DNA of 14,905 bases from Rhodobacteraceae bacterium UBA6273 (GCA_002440625.1 DJUV01000020.1:1-14905); one strand, 5' to 3'; positions 6,312-14,484 are shown, numbered from the stretch's first letter. Notes: generated by a model not told the origin, from the sequence alone. Program-made: numbers and translations.

Positions 6312-6543
6312 CTCGCAACGGGGGGAGGTCAGAGATGATGCGGTATAGAGCGCAAAACAAGGTTCGGTCTGCACGCAGCATCGGAGGTAGACCGCCTGCC
6401 AGTACCTGTGTGCCAAAACCTGACGTTTCTGTCCCGAAGCTCGGCTCTTAGTAGAATCAATCGCTTAGGCTGGGTACAAACTTGGGTCAGAACCCTTCGG
6501 GTTCTGGGACGGTTCTGTCTCGGAAGCGGCGAGTCGCTTCAGG
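6312..6543. other. Non-coding stretch between the peptide operon and the small two-repeat gene
   Basis: No credible coding frame. Short frames on both strands lack ribosome sites and domain-like sequence. The stretch holds the left flank of the island promoter and the hairpin at 6488-6506. Base composition moves from the lower-GC island back toward the GC-rich backbone across it, so the island's right boundary may lie here. Confidence 0.5.
6488..6506 (-). terminator. Strong short hairpin downstream of the two-repeat gene, possible terminator
   Basis: CAGAACCC (6488-6495) and GGGTTCTG (6499-6506) form a perfect 8-bp stem around a 3-base loop, 38 bases beyond the stop of the minus-strand gene at 6544. 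No clear U-run follows on either strand, so intrinsic termination is uncertain; it could equally be a recombination scar or a transcript-end stabiliser. Confidence 0.4.
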
Positions 6544-6840
6544 TCACCTGTTCCCGTCGATCCACTTCGACATCAGCCCCTTGTCGCGAAAGCACTCATC
6601 CGGAACCGCGCGCCGTTTGATCCGGGCGAGCTTCTCCGCGAAGGCCACCTGCTTGGACGTGGGCAGTCGGTCCATTTCGGAGACCGGCTTCAGCTGGGCC
6701 TGCGCCTCGATCCATGCGCTGAGCGACCGGCGGTCCTGCTGAACCTCCCAAGGCAGGAGGGTCTGGTTGCGTAGGGCGAGCGACCGCGCATAGGCGATCT
6801 GCTTCGGTGTCGCGGGCAGGGCGTGCGTGGTGCTGTCCAT
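6544..6840 (-). CDS. Small protein with two tandem copies of a 'TxKQ..A..LA' motif; SOS-box promoter
   Basis: This 98-aa protein starts at ATG 6840 with AAAGGGGAT just upstream; the longer frame to 7002 runs through the SOS box and regulatory DNA. It is built of two similar units: residues about 10-48 (TPKQIAYARSLALRNQTLLP with D-RRSLSAWIE) and about 61-98 (TSKQVAFAEKLARIKRRAVP with D-GLMSKWIDG). Such units resemble short modules found alone or at the ends of plasmid DNA-processing proteins, and suggest a nucleic-acid or partner-binding role; I cannot name a function. It is transcribed divergently from the methyltransferase-helicase gene. A GTTC-N7-GTTC sequence at 6875-6889 indicates LexA control, so induction by DNA damage is inferred. 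No membrane segment or signal peptide. Confidence 0.75.
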   Translation of the reverse strand: MDSTTHALPATPKQIAYARSLALRNQTLLPWEVQQDRRSLSAWIEAQAQLKPVSEMDRLPTSKQVAFAEKLARIKRRAVPDECFRDKGLMSKWIDGNR

Positions 6841-6874
6841 CGGGAATCCCCTTTCCGGCTTGGCCTTTAAAATG

Positions 6875-6889
6875 GAACATAACAGGAAC
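6875..6889 (-). promoter_or_regulatory. Alphaproteobacterial SOS (LexA) box
   Basis: On the plus strand GAAC (6875-6878), seven bases, GAAC (6886-6889); on the minus strand this is GTTC-CTGTTAT-GTTC. The GTTC-N7-GTTC direct repeat is the established LexA site in Rhodobacterales and other alphaproteobacteria. It lies 35 bp upstream of the ATG of the 98-aa gene, with TTGTTC able to act as a -35 element. It could also affect the divergent gene at 7017. Confidence 0.65.
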
Positions 6890-7016
6890 AAAATCAAGCC
6901 AAGCGAACGGAACGCATCGGTTCGAGAGGAAGAGGAGGGCCGGGGAAGATCAGGCCTGAGGGTGCCCGAGAGAGGGTGTCCGGGCCTGTCCCTGTCCCTC
7001 ATTCCGGAGCTTCCCG

Positions 7017-10000
7017 ATGACCTATCTCGCGCCTGTTGCGCCTCCCGTTCCCGTTCCCTCTCGCGACCCCGCGCCCGCGATCATCGCTGTCGCCGAGGCT
7101 CTGCAGCCCGATCTTGCCCAAGGCTTCCAGATCGACCCGCTGCGTCTGCGGCTTGAGATGGAGCGCGCCTTTGGCGGTTCCGATGCGGACGGTGCCTGGG
7201 ACTGGAAGCTTGCCTATGAGGCGGGCGAGGCGGCGCTGGTCCTCTTCCTGCGGAAATTCGGCCGCGCGCTTTTGGCCCGGGCCGGCTCGCCCGCTGCCCT
7301 GCTGCCGATCCTCGCCAAGGTGGCGGGTCTCTTGCCCACGCATACCCGTCGCTCGGAGGAAATGGAGCGCTTCCAGCAATTCTCGACGCCGCTGTCCATG
7401 GGACTGGCTGCAATGGCGGCAGCGCAGATCACGCCCCGTGACCTCGTCCTAGAGCCTTCGGCCGGGACCGGTCTTCTGGCGATCCTCGCTGAGATTGCGG
7501 GCGGTAGCCTCGTTCTGAACGAATTGGCCGAGACCCGCGCCGATCTTCTGCGTCTCCTTTTTTCGGGGTGCCCGGTCACCCGTTTTGACGCCGCTCAGAT
7601 CGACGATCATCTGGACGTGGGGCTACGCCCGAGCGTCATCCTGATGAACCCGCCCTTCTCGGCCGTGGCCATTGTCGATGGGCGGACGACCGAGGCGACG
7701 GCCCGGCATCTGCGCTCGGCGCTCGCGCGCCTTGCCCCCGGTGGACGGCTTGTTGCCATCACCGGCGCTGGTTTCGCGCCCGATTCATCCGCCTGGGGAG
7801 AAACCTTCGCCCGCCTCACCGAGGCTGCGCATCTGGTATTCACCGGCGCGGTGTCGGGCGCTGCCTTTGCCAAGCATGGCACCAGCTTCGAGACCCGGAT
7901 CTCGGTCTTGGACAAGTGCCGGGGTGGTGAACGGGGTGGCATCACCGCTGATCTGGTGCGCCCGATTTCGCCGGATGTTGCCAGCCTGCTCTCGCTTATC
8001 ACCACCCACGTCCCCCCGCGCCTCGAGTTGGGGCCATCTGATCCAACAAGGCAGGGCCGCCCTTCCCCCTTTCCGGGAAATCCTGCCCGCGCCACGCGCA
8101 GGGCCATCGGCACATCGCGTACCACGCCCCCCACCAACACCCCCGCGCAGATCGATGCCGAAGATCTGGCCTACATGCTGCGCGATGCCACTGCGGAGAC
8201 CAATACCGCGCGCCTGTCCGATGCGATCTACGAGACCTTTCGCCTGCAGGCGATCGACATCCCCGGCGCGGCCCCGCACCCGACCAAACTGGTGCAGTCG
8301 GCGGCCATGGCGTCCGTTGCGCCCCCCAAACCCTCCTATCGTCCCCAGCTGCCCGCCGCCGTCCTGCACGACGGCATGTTGTCCGACGCCCAACTCGAGA
8401 CGGTGATCTACGCGGGCGAGGCGCATGCTGCGTATCTCGCCGGTTCCTGGACCATCGATGAGACCGGCGACATGGTCTCGGCCGCGTCCGACGATGCTGC
8501 AGACGCCGTCCGTTTCCGTCGCGGCTTCTTCCTCGGCGACGGCACCGGCGCTGGCAAGGGCCGCCAGTCGGCTGGGATTGTGCTCGACAACTGGGCCCAG
8601 GGTCGGCGCAAAGCACTCTGGATCTCGAAGAGCGACAAGCTTCTCGAGGACGCGCAGCGCGACTGGTCAGCACTCGGCCAGGAGCGCCTGCTAGTGACCC
8701 CACTCTCGCGCTTCGCGCAGGGGCGCGACATCCCGCTTTCTGAGGGCATCCTCTTCACCACCTACGCCACCCTGCGCTCCGAAGAGCGGGGCGCCAAGAA
8801 ATCCCGCGTCGACCAGATCGTCGACTGGCTGGGCTCGGATTTCGATGGGGTGATCCTGTTTGACGAAAGCCATGCCATGGCCAATGCCGCCGGATCGAAG
8901 GGCGACCGCGGCGATACCGAAGCGTCGCAGCAGGGCAGGGCGGGCCTGCGGCTCCAGCACAAGCTGCCGAATGCCCGTGTGGTCTATGTCTCGGCCACGG
9001 GGGCCACGACGGTCCACAATCTCGCCTATGCGCAACGCCTCGGGCTTTGGGGCGGGGAGGACTTTCCCTTTGCCACCCGCGCTGAGTTCGTTCAGGCCAT
9101 AGAGGCCGGCGGCGTGGCTGCGATGGAGGTCCTCGCGCGCGATCTGCGCTCACTCGGCCTCTACACCGCACGCTCGCTTTCCTATGACGGTGTCGAATAT
9201 GAAATGCTGGAGCACGCGCTGACCCCCGAGCAGCGCGGCATCTACGATGCCTATGCTGGGGCTTTTGCCATCATCCATAACAATCTCACCGCCGCGATGG
9301 AGGCCGCCAACATCACGGGCGACAGCGGCACGCTGAACCGCCAGGCCAAGTCCGCCGCGCGGTCGGCCTTCGAGTCCGCGAAGCAGCGGTTCTTCGGCCA
9401 TCTGCTCACCAGCATGAAGACCCCCACGCTGATCGCGAGCATTGATGCCGATCTCTCGGCAGGCCATGCGGCCGTCATTCAGATCGTCTCGACCGGCGAG
9501 GCGCTGATGGAACGCCGCCTCTCGGAAATCCCGACCGACGAGTGGAACGACATCCGCGTCGACATCACCCCGCGAGAATACGTCCTGGACTACCTCGCCC
9601 ATTCCTTCCCGGTGCAGCTCTACGAGCCCTTCACCGACAGCGAGGGCAATCTCTCTTCCAGACCCGTCGTGCGCGATGGCCAGCCGGTCGAATGCCGCGA
9701 GGCCGCCCGCCGGCGCGACGCGCTGATCGAGAAGTTGGCCTCACTGCCGCCCGTCCCGGGCGCGCTCGACCAGATCGTCCAGCGCTTCGGCACCGACCTC
9801 GTGGCTGAGGTCACGGGCCGCTCGCGCCGCATCGTGCGCAAAGGCGAGGGTCCTGCCGCGCGGCTTGTCGTCGAAAGCCGTGCCGGGTCTGCTAACCTTT
9901 CTGAGACCGCCGCCTTCATGGATGACCAGAAGCGCATCCTGATCTTCTCGGATGCCGGCGGCACAGGGCGCAGCTATCACGCCGATCTCGGCGCGAAAAA

Positions 10001-11369
10001 CCAGCGCCTGCGGGTGCATTACCTCCTTGAGCCCGGCTGGAAGGCCGATGCCGCCATTCAGGGCCTCGGTCGCACCAACCGGACCAATCAGGCGCAGCCG
10101 CCGCTGTTCCGTCCGGTGGCCACCGATGTGAAGGCGGAGAAGCGGTTCCTCTCCACCATCGCGCGCCGCCTCGACACGCTGGGGGCCATCACGCGGGGTC
10201 AGCGTCAGACCGGGGGCGAGGGGCTGTTCCGGCCCGAGGACAACCTCGAGTCGCCCTATGCTCGCGACGCGTTGCGCCAGCTTTACCGCCGCATCTATCG
10301 CGGCGATGTGCCGGGCTGCTCGCTCGGGGCCTTTGAGGATGCCACTGGCCTCAGCCTGACCGATGACAATGGGCTGAAAGACGACCTGCCGCCGATCACC
10401 ACCTTCCTCAATCGCCTGCTGGCGCTGACGATCGACATGCAGGCCGTGCTCTTCTCGGCCTTCGAGGAACTCCTTGACCAACGGATCGAAGGGGCCATTG
10501 CGGCTGGGGTCTACGACCTCGGGCTCGAGACGCTGCGCGCCGAAAGCTTCCGTGTCACGGATGCGCGCGTCATCTACACCCATCCCGGCTCGGGCGCAAA
10601 AACTCAACTGCTGACCATCGCGGAGAAGCGGCGCAACACGCCGACCTCGCTCGCAGATGCTCTAGACTGGCTCGACGACCCGAAGGCACGCCTTCTGGTC
10701 AACAGCCGCTCGGGCCGAGCAGCCGTGCAGGTGCCTGCCACCAGCCTGATGCTCGATGATGGCACGATCGAGCCCCGCTTGCGGCTGATCCGTCCGACCG
10801 AGGCGACCACGGTTCCGGCCAAGATCATGGACGACACCCACTGGCTCGAGGCCGACCGCGCGTCCTTCGTCGCTGCCTGGACCGCGGAACTGGCCGAGGT
10901 GCCGGAGTTTTCGGAAGCCACGCTGCACATCGTGGCGGGGCTCTTGCTACCAATTTGGAAGCAACTCCCGCAGGACGAAACCCGCGTCTACCGGCTGCAG
11001 ACCGATGACGGCCAGCGCATCATCGGCCGCCGTGTCTCACCCGCCTGGGTCGCTACCACACTGGCCAGCGATGCGCCGACGCTAACTGCGGCGCAGGTCC
11101 ATGCCCTCGTTCTGGAGGGCAAGACTGTGGTTCGCATTGCGGACGGGATGGAGCTCCACCGCTCACGCGTCATGGGCGTGAACCGGATCGAGCTGTCTGG
11201 GTTCACTGAGGTCGCCAAGGACCGGCTCAAGGCCGATGGCTTCTTCTCGGAAATCATCAGCTGGAAGCTGCGTCTGTTCTGCCCAGTTGATCCGAGCGGC
11301 ATCGCAATACTGGATCGTCTGCTTGCGCGTTGTCCTGTGACGGGACTACATGCACGCGGAGGGTGTTGA
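7017..11369 (+). CDS. Methyltransferase / Strawberry-notch-type helicase fusion protein
   Basis: This 1450-aa protein begins at ATG 7017 with GGAG (7006-7009) upstream. An N-terminal SAM-dependent methyltransferase domain shows LEPSAGTG (motif I, 145-152) and MNPPF (210-214), the NPPF/Y signature of amino-methyltransferases. After a Pro-rich linker (about 340-385), the Strawberry-notch AAA/helicase part carries Walker A in GDGTGAGKGR (507-516), a DESH box at 616-619, and a C-terminal helicase half with QGLGRTNRTNQ near 1015-1025. Such fusions are carried on alphaproteobacterial plasmids and integrative elements; the function is not settled, with DNA modification plus strand remodelling for element maintenance or defence being the usual guess. 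The Toprim gene starts 3 bp after its stop, so the two form an operon. The frame is uninterrupted with uniform high-GC codon use. Confidence 0.9.
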   Translation: MTYLAPVAPPVPVPSRDPAPAIIAVAEALQPDLAQGFQIDPLRLRLEMERAFGGSDADGAWDWKLAYEAGEAALVLFLRKFGRALLARAGSPAALLPILAKVAGLLPTHTRRSEEMERFQQFSTPLSMGLAAMAAAQITPRDLVLEPSAGTGLLAILAEIAGGSLVLNELAETRADLLRLLFSGCPVTRFDAAQIDDHLDVGLRPSVILMNPPFSAVAIVDGRTTEATARHLRSALARLAPGGRLVAITGAGFAPDSSAWGETFARLTEAAHLVFTGAVSGAAFAKHGTSFETRISVLDKCRGGERGGITADLVRPISPDVASLLSLITTHVPPRLELGPSDPTRQGRPSPFPGNPARATRRAIGTSRTTPPTNTPAQIDAEDLAYMLRDATAETNTARLSDAIYETFRLQAIDIPGAAPHPTKLVQSAAMASVAPPKPSYRPQLPAAVLHDGMLSDAQLETVIYAGEAHAAYLAGSWTIDETGDMVSAASDDAADAVRFRRGFFLGDGTGAGKGRQSAGIVLDNWAQGRRKALWISKSDKLLEDAQRDWSALGQERLLVTPLSRFAQGRDIPLSEGILFTTYATLRSEERGAKKSRVDQIVDWLGSDFDGVILFDESHAMANAAGSKGDRGDTEASQQGRAGLRLQHKLPNARVVYVSATGATTVHNLAYAQRLGLWGGEDFPFATRAEFVQAIEAGGVAAMEVLARDLRSLGLYTARSLSYDGVEYEMLEHALTPEQRGIYDAYAGAFAIIHNNLTAAMEAANITGDSGTLNRQAKSAARSAFESAKQRFFGHLLTSMKTPTLIASIDADLSAGHAAVIQIVSTGEALMERRLSEIPTDEWNDIRVDITPREYVLDYLAHSFPVQLYEPFTDSEGNLSSRPVVRDGQPVECREAARRRDALIEKLASLPPVPGALDQIVQRFGTDLVAEVTGRSRRIVRKGEGPAARLVVESRAGSANLSETAAFMDDQKRILIFSDAGGTGRSYHADLGAKNQRLRVHYLLEPGWKADAAIQGLGRTNRTNQAQPPLFRPVATDVKAEKRFLSTIARRLDTLGAITRGQRQTGGEGLFRPEDNLESPYARDALRQLYRRIYRGDVPGCSLGAFEDATGLSLTDDNGLKDDLPPITTFLNRLLALTIDMQAVLFSAFEELLDQRIEGAIAAGVYDLGLETLRAESFRVTDARVIYTHPGSGAKTQLLTIAEKRRNTPTSLADALDWLDDPKARLLVNSRSGRAAVQVPATSLMLDDGTIEPRLRLIRPTEATTVPAKIMDDTHWLEADRASFVAAWTAELAEVPEFSEATLHIVAGLLLPIWKQLPQDETRVYRLQTDDGQRIIGRRVSPAWVATTLASDAPTLTAAQVHALVLEGKTVVRIADGMELHRSRVMGVNRIELSGFTEVAKDRLKADGFFSEIISWKLRLFCPVDPSGIAILDRLLARCPVTGLHARGGC

Positions 11370-11372
11370 GCC

Positions 11373-12404
11373 ATGTATTCCGAGACCGAAGATCTGATCC
11401 GCGCTCTGGCGGAAGACGCAGAGAGCGTGTGTCGCGCGTACCTTCCTGCCGGACGGCGGGAAGGGTCCTACTGGATCGTTGGCGATCTGCAGAACAACCC
11501 CGGCCGGTCGCTCTTCGTGCGGCTGACGGGGCCAACGTCTGGACCGGGGGCCCGTGGTAAATGGCAGGATGCGGCGGTCGGACTGCATGGTGATCTTCTG
11601 GACATCATCCGTGAGCGAACAGGGATCTCCCGCTTTCCCGATCTTCTCGCCGAGGCCCGGGCGTACCTTGGTCGCCCGCAGCCGGTCCTCCCGGATGCAC
11701 CGGTGCCGAAGAAGGCCAAAATCCCCGGTGGCACGCCAGCGGCGGCGGCGCGGCTCTTCGCAGCCTCGGTGCCGGTCGCAGGCACGCTTGCCGACACCTA
11801 CCTCCGCTCCCGCGGCCTTACCCAAGGCGCAATAATGAGCGCGCTGCGGTTCCATCCGAAGTGCTGGCATCGGGAGGAGGGCCAGACCCGGAGCATCCCC
11901 AGACCGGCGCTGATCGCTGTGGTCACCGATGGGGCAGGCCTGTGCCAAGGCGTGCATCGCACCTGGCTGGCACCTGACGGACAGGGGAAAGCGGGGGTCG
12001 AGACGCAGCGGCGTGCCATGGGTCACCTCCTCGGCAATGCCGTCAGGTTGACCCCGCATGACGACATCCTCCTGGTCGGCGAAGGCATCGAGACCATGCT
12101 GTCCCTGATCGAAGCAGTGCCTAGCCTCCCTGTCTGGGCTGCGCTGTCGTCGGGTCACCTCGGGGCGGTCCTGCTGCCGGAGGCGGTGCAGCGCCTCTAC
12201 ATCGCCATCGACCGCGATCCGGCCGGGCAACGCGCGGCAGAGAGGTTGAGCGCCAGAGCACTTGATGCCGGGATTGCCGTTCGGGTGCTGGAACCGCGGC
12301 TCGGGGATTTCAACGATGATCTCCGGGCGTACGGCAAAGAGGCGCTGCGCCACCATCTGGCAGGGCAGATCGGGCTCGAGGATCGGCATCGCCTGTCAGG
12401 CTGA
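11373..12404 (+). CDS. Toprim-domain protein with DUF7146-type primase-like N-terminus
   Basis: This 343-aa protein starts at ATG 11373, with GGAGGG at 11358-11363 inside the end of the preceding gene. The N-terminal region (about 1-110) includes KWQDAAVGLHGDLLDIIRERTG, as in plasmid primase-like proteins. A DUF7146-like middle (about 120-215) contains ADTYLRSRGLT and LRFHPKCW. The Toprim domain (about 230-330) has the catalytic Glu in VGEGIET (E237) and the metal-binding DRDPAG (D280, D282). Toprim/DUF7146 proteins accompany helicase-like proteins on plasmids and phages and probably prime or process DNA during replication or transfer. The 3-bp gap after the helicase gene implies co-transcription and a shared process. 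The N-terminal zinc finger of full DnaG-like primases is not evident, so an independent primase activity is uncertain. Confidence 0.85.
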   Translation: MYSETEDLIRALAEDAESVCRAYLPAGRREGSYWIVGDLQNNPGRSLFVRLTGPTSGPGARGKWQDAAVGLHGDLLDIIRERTGISRFPDLLAEARAYLGRPQPVLPDAPVPKKAKIPGGTPAAAARLFAASVPVAGTLADTYLRSRGLTQGAIMSALRFHPKCWHREEGQTRSIPRPALIAVVTDGAGLCQGVHRTWLAPDGQGKAGVETQRRAMGHLLGNAVRLTPHDDILLVGEGIETMLSLIEAVPSLPVWAALSSGHLGAVLLPEAVQRLYIAIDRDPAGQRAAERLSARALDAGIAVRVLEPRLGDFNDDLRAYGKEALRHHLAGQIGLEDRHRLSG

Positions 12405-12760
12405 GCAGCGTCGCGGAGGGGCGGGCAAGGGACAGCGGGGCAGGGGTCCCTGTCGTGGCTCTGGATCGTCGTTTTGCCTCTTCCCGGGCAATCTCATCCA
12501 CCCGTCACCCGAGCGGCCTTCAAGAGATGGGCAGGCGGCCGTCAAAGGGGCCGCCCCTTCAAGGACGGGGGGCGGCTGATTTCCGCCGGCGGCAGAGCCG
12601 CCTTTGCATCGCGAGACAAATCAGCCGCCCCCCGTCCTCCTTCACATGCGTTCCGGCCCCGAAGGCGGGGTGAAGGGGCGTCCCCCGTGACGGCTTTCGC
12701 AGCCCATGAAGGCCGCGCGGGATGACGCGCGGACGAGTTGAGGCCCGGAGGCAAGAACCG
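12405..12760. other. GC-rich intergenic region with nested inverted repeats
   Basis: No supported gene in 356 bp. From left to right it holds a short palindrome CAGGG-GT-CCCTG (12441-12452), AAGGGG-CCG-CCCCTT (about 12545-12559), the large inverted repeat at 12563-12637, and a GC-rich leader ending in GGAGG (12747-12751) before the DUF2493 gene. The long minus-strand frame covering 12542-13759 is antisense to that gene and not credible. Confidence 0.6.
12563..12637. repeat. Large perfect inverted repeat (20-bp arms, 35-bp loop)
   Basis: The arm at 12563-12582 (GGACGGGGGGCGGCTGATTT) is the exact reverse complement of 12618-12637. The 35-base loop itself contains a GCCGGCGGC-rich stretch able to pair. 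One base beyond, the outer sequences AA(GG) and CCTT nearly extend the stem. The structure would be very stable in RNA or when extruded in DNA; no T-run follows. Candidate roles are a terminator for the Toprim operon, a mobile palindromic element, or a replication/transfer structure. Confidence 0.8.
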
Positions 12761-13693
12761 ATGACGATCCACACACACGACGACGCGTATGAACCCGCCC
12801 ACACCGCTTCCCAGACCGCCCATGCGCTCGACGAGCTGCAGCTCTATGGCTACCGCCCCTTTGACGAGCCCGATCCGCGCCCGATGCCCGATGGGCAGCG
12901 CCTCGCGGTCGCCGTCGCCGACATCTTCGACGCCCTCGTCGCGACCCTGGAAGACACCCGTATGGAACCCGACCTCGAAGAGGTGCTCTGGGGCCAGGTC
13001 AACCTCTTCCACCGCGCCACGGCCCGGATCGAGCGGTCGCTCGATGAGAACGAGCAGGCGCAGCGCCGCCTCCAGCGCGAGCAGGACGGCTCCGAGGTGA
13101 AATCCACCGAACTCGAGCGCCTGACGGCCGAAGGCCTCACCCTGATCGAACGGCGCAACTGCATGGACATGATGCGCGATCACGCCGCCACCGAGTTCGT
13201 CCATCACACGGGCTCTGCCTGGCGCCCCCGCACCGGCTCGATGGTGAACCGCCAGCACATGACCGCGGCGCTGATCGACAGCCGCGACTTCCTCGCCGCC
13301 AAGCGCCGCGCGGAAACCGAGGTGATGCTGCCCGCAGGCCCCAAGGTCGCCCTCACCGGCGGGACCGACTTCAACGATCACCGCCTGATCTGGGGCAAGC
13401 TCGACCAGGTCCGGACAAAGTATCCCGACATGGTCCTGCTGCACGGGGGAAGCCCGAAGGGCGCGGAACTCATCGCCGCCAAATGGGCCGAGGCGAGGGG
13501 CGTGACGCAGGTGGCCTTCAAGCCGGACTGGACCAAGCACGCCAAGGCCGCACCCTTCAAGCGCAACGACGCCATGCTGGACGTCCTGCCCGTGGGTGTC
13601 CTCGTCTTCCCGGGCAATGGCATCCAGGAGAACCTCGCCGACAAGGCCAAAAAGCTGGGCATCCCGGTCATGAAGTTCGAGAAGGGGGCGTGA
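12761..13693 (+). CDS. DUF2493 (YspA/cpYpsA-related SLOG family) domain protein
   Basis: From ATG 12761 (GGAGG nine bases upstream at 12747-12751) the protein has 310 residues; an in-frame ATG at 12722 lacks a good ribosome site. The N-terminal two thirds are helical and charged (DELQLYGYRPFDEPDPRPMP, then a Glu/Arg-rich segment around 80-135). The C-terminal domain from about residue 193 is a SLOG fold: VALTGGTDFNDHR (GG at 200-201), VLLHGGSPKGAE, a KPDWTKHAKAAPFKRNDAML segment, and VLVFPGNGIQENLADKAKKLGI. SLOG proteins bind nucleotide-derived ligands and are linked to signalling or mobile-element conflicts; a ligand here is unknown. It sits with the helicase and Toprim genes in a block I associate with alphaproteobacterial mobile elements. 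The 143 bp after its stop carries the VapBC promoter. Confidence 0.85.
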   Translation: MTIHTHDDAYEPAHTASQTAHALDELQLYGYRPFDEPDPRPMPDGQRLAVAVADIFDALVATLEDTRMEPDLEEVLWGQVNLFHRATARIERSLDENEQAQRRLQREQDGSEVKSTELERLTAEGLTLIERRNCMDMMRDHAATEFVHHTGSAWRPRTGSMVNRQHMTAALIDSRDFLAAKRRAETEVMLPAGPKVALTGGTDFNDHRLIWGKLDQVRTKYPDMVLLHGGSPKGAELIAAKWAEARGVTQVAFKPDWTKHAKAAPFKRNDAMLDVLPVGVLVFPGNGIQENLADKAKKLGIPVMKFEKGA

Positions 13694-13779
13694 GCCCCCT
13701 CTTTCCATTCGCGGGGAATTCAGTCTCGGCACGGCAGCCCCGCGCTGCTTCAGGAGCACGTCCCGGCTGGAGAGTTGGC

Positions 13780-13808
13780 TTGACTCTCTGCGGGCACAAT
13801 CTTACGTT
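13780..13808 (+). promoter_or_regulatory. Promoter candidate for vapBC, overlapped by an inverted repeat
   Basis: TTGACT (13780-13785), a 17-base spacer, and TACGTT (13803-13808) form a sigma-70-like promoter, with 5/6 and 3/6 matches, 29 bp upstream of the antitoxin ATG. GAGAGT (13770-13775) and ACTCTC (13783-13788) form an inverted repeat over the -35, a plausible operator for VapB/VapBC autoregulation. Confidence 0.5.
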
Positions 13809-13837
13809 TTCGGCATCGTTAAAGGAAAGGTACGACA

Positions 13838-14050
13838 ATGTCCGAGACAGCCACACTGTCGTCGAAGTTCCAGATCTCGATCCCCAAGGCCATCCGCACC
13901 GCCCAGCACTGGGAGGCTGGTCTGACCTTTGCGTTCATCCCGAAGGGCACGGGTGTCTTGCTGGTCCCCGTCCCCAAACGCGATGCCTTGAAGGGCCTCG
14001 CCCGTGGCGCTAGCGCGACGGACTATCGTGACCGGGCTGACCGTTTCTGA
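13838..14050 (+). CDS. vapB: VapB-type antitoxin (AbrB/MazE-like DNA-binding fold)
   Basis: This 70-aa protein starts at ATG 13838 after AAAGGAAAGG (13821-13830). Residues 1-45 form a swapped-hairpin AbrB domain (SETATLSSKFQISIPKAIR, then a beta segment FAFIPKGTGVLLVPV). The acidic/basic tail (DALKGLARGASATDYRDRADRF) is the part that typically inserts into the partner toxin. It represses its own promoter and blocks VapC. Its stop TGA shares one base with the VapC ATG (TGATG at 14048-14052), so translation is coupled. The pair is intact, unlike the decayed AbiE locus at the other end of the window. Confidence 0.85.
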   Translation: MSETATLSSKFQISIPKAIRTAQHWEAGLTFAFIPKGTGVLLVPVPKRDALKGLARGASATDYRDRADRF

Positions 14051-14430
14051 TGGTGCTGGTCGATACTTCCGCCTGGATCGAATGGCTGATCGGATCGCCC
14101 ACCGGAGAAGCGCTCTCTGAGCGTTTGCCGCAGCAATCCGACTGGCTGGTGCCAACCATGGTCCAGTTGGAGCTTACGAAGTGGCTGACCAGTGAAGTCG
14201 GCGAGGACAAGGCAGATCAGGTGATCGCCTTCACCCAGGTCTGTCAGGTTGTCGCGCTGGATACCGAGATCGCGCTCGCGGCGGCAGACGCCTGCCGCAC
14301 GCACAAGCTCGCGACCGCCGATGCGATCATCTTTGCCACGGCGCTGGCCCGGGGCGCGACGCTCCTGACGTGCGACGCGCATTTCGAAGGGTTGCCCGGC
14401 GTGGACTTCATGCCAAAGACAAACGGCTGA
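14050..14430 (+). CDS. vapC: VapC-type PIN-domain ribonuclease toxin
   Basis: This 126-aa protein is a single PIN domain with the expected acidic residues: D5 in LVDTSAW, E41 in VQLELTKW, D91 in TADAIIFATA and D109 in LTCDAHFEG. Together they hold the metal ions for RNA cleavage. VapC toxins cut specific RNAs, often initiator tRNA or rRNA, when VapB is degraded; the target here is unknown. The ATG overlaps the VapB stop by one base, giving the standard antitoxin-first operon. Length is normal for the family and there is no interruption. It probably stabilises the mobile element by post-segregational killing. Confidence 0.9.
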   Translation: MVLVDTSAWIEWLIGSPTGEALSERLPQQSDWLVPTMVQLELTKWLTSEVGEDKADQVIAFTQVCQVVALDTEIALAAADACRTHKLATADAIIFATALARGATLLTCDAHFEGLPGVDFMPKTNG

Positions 14431-14484
14431 GAGCAGCAGCACCATCACGCTGGCTTCATATCAGTGACCGGCCCTGCCCCTGGA

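Noticed and set aside
9741..10607. A 288-residue minus-strand frame, and similar long frames within 7000-11400
   Set aside because: Antisense or out-of-frame shadows of the methyltransferase-helicase gene, with no domain-like sequence.
12405..12760. CRISPR array or iteron origin
   Set aside because: The repeats are inverted and different in sequence; no series of equally spaced direct repeats exists here, and I saw none elsewhere in the window.
12542..13759. A 405-residue minus-strand open frame
   Set aside because: It is fully antisense to the DUF2493 gene, which has domain motifs and a ribosome site; the long antisense frame is a by-product of GC-rich codon use.
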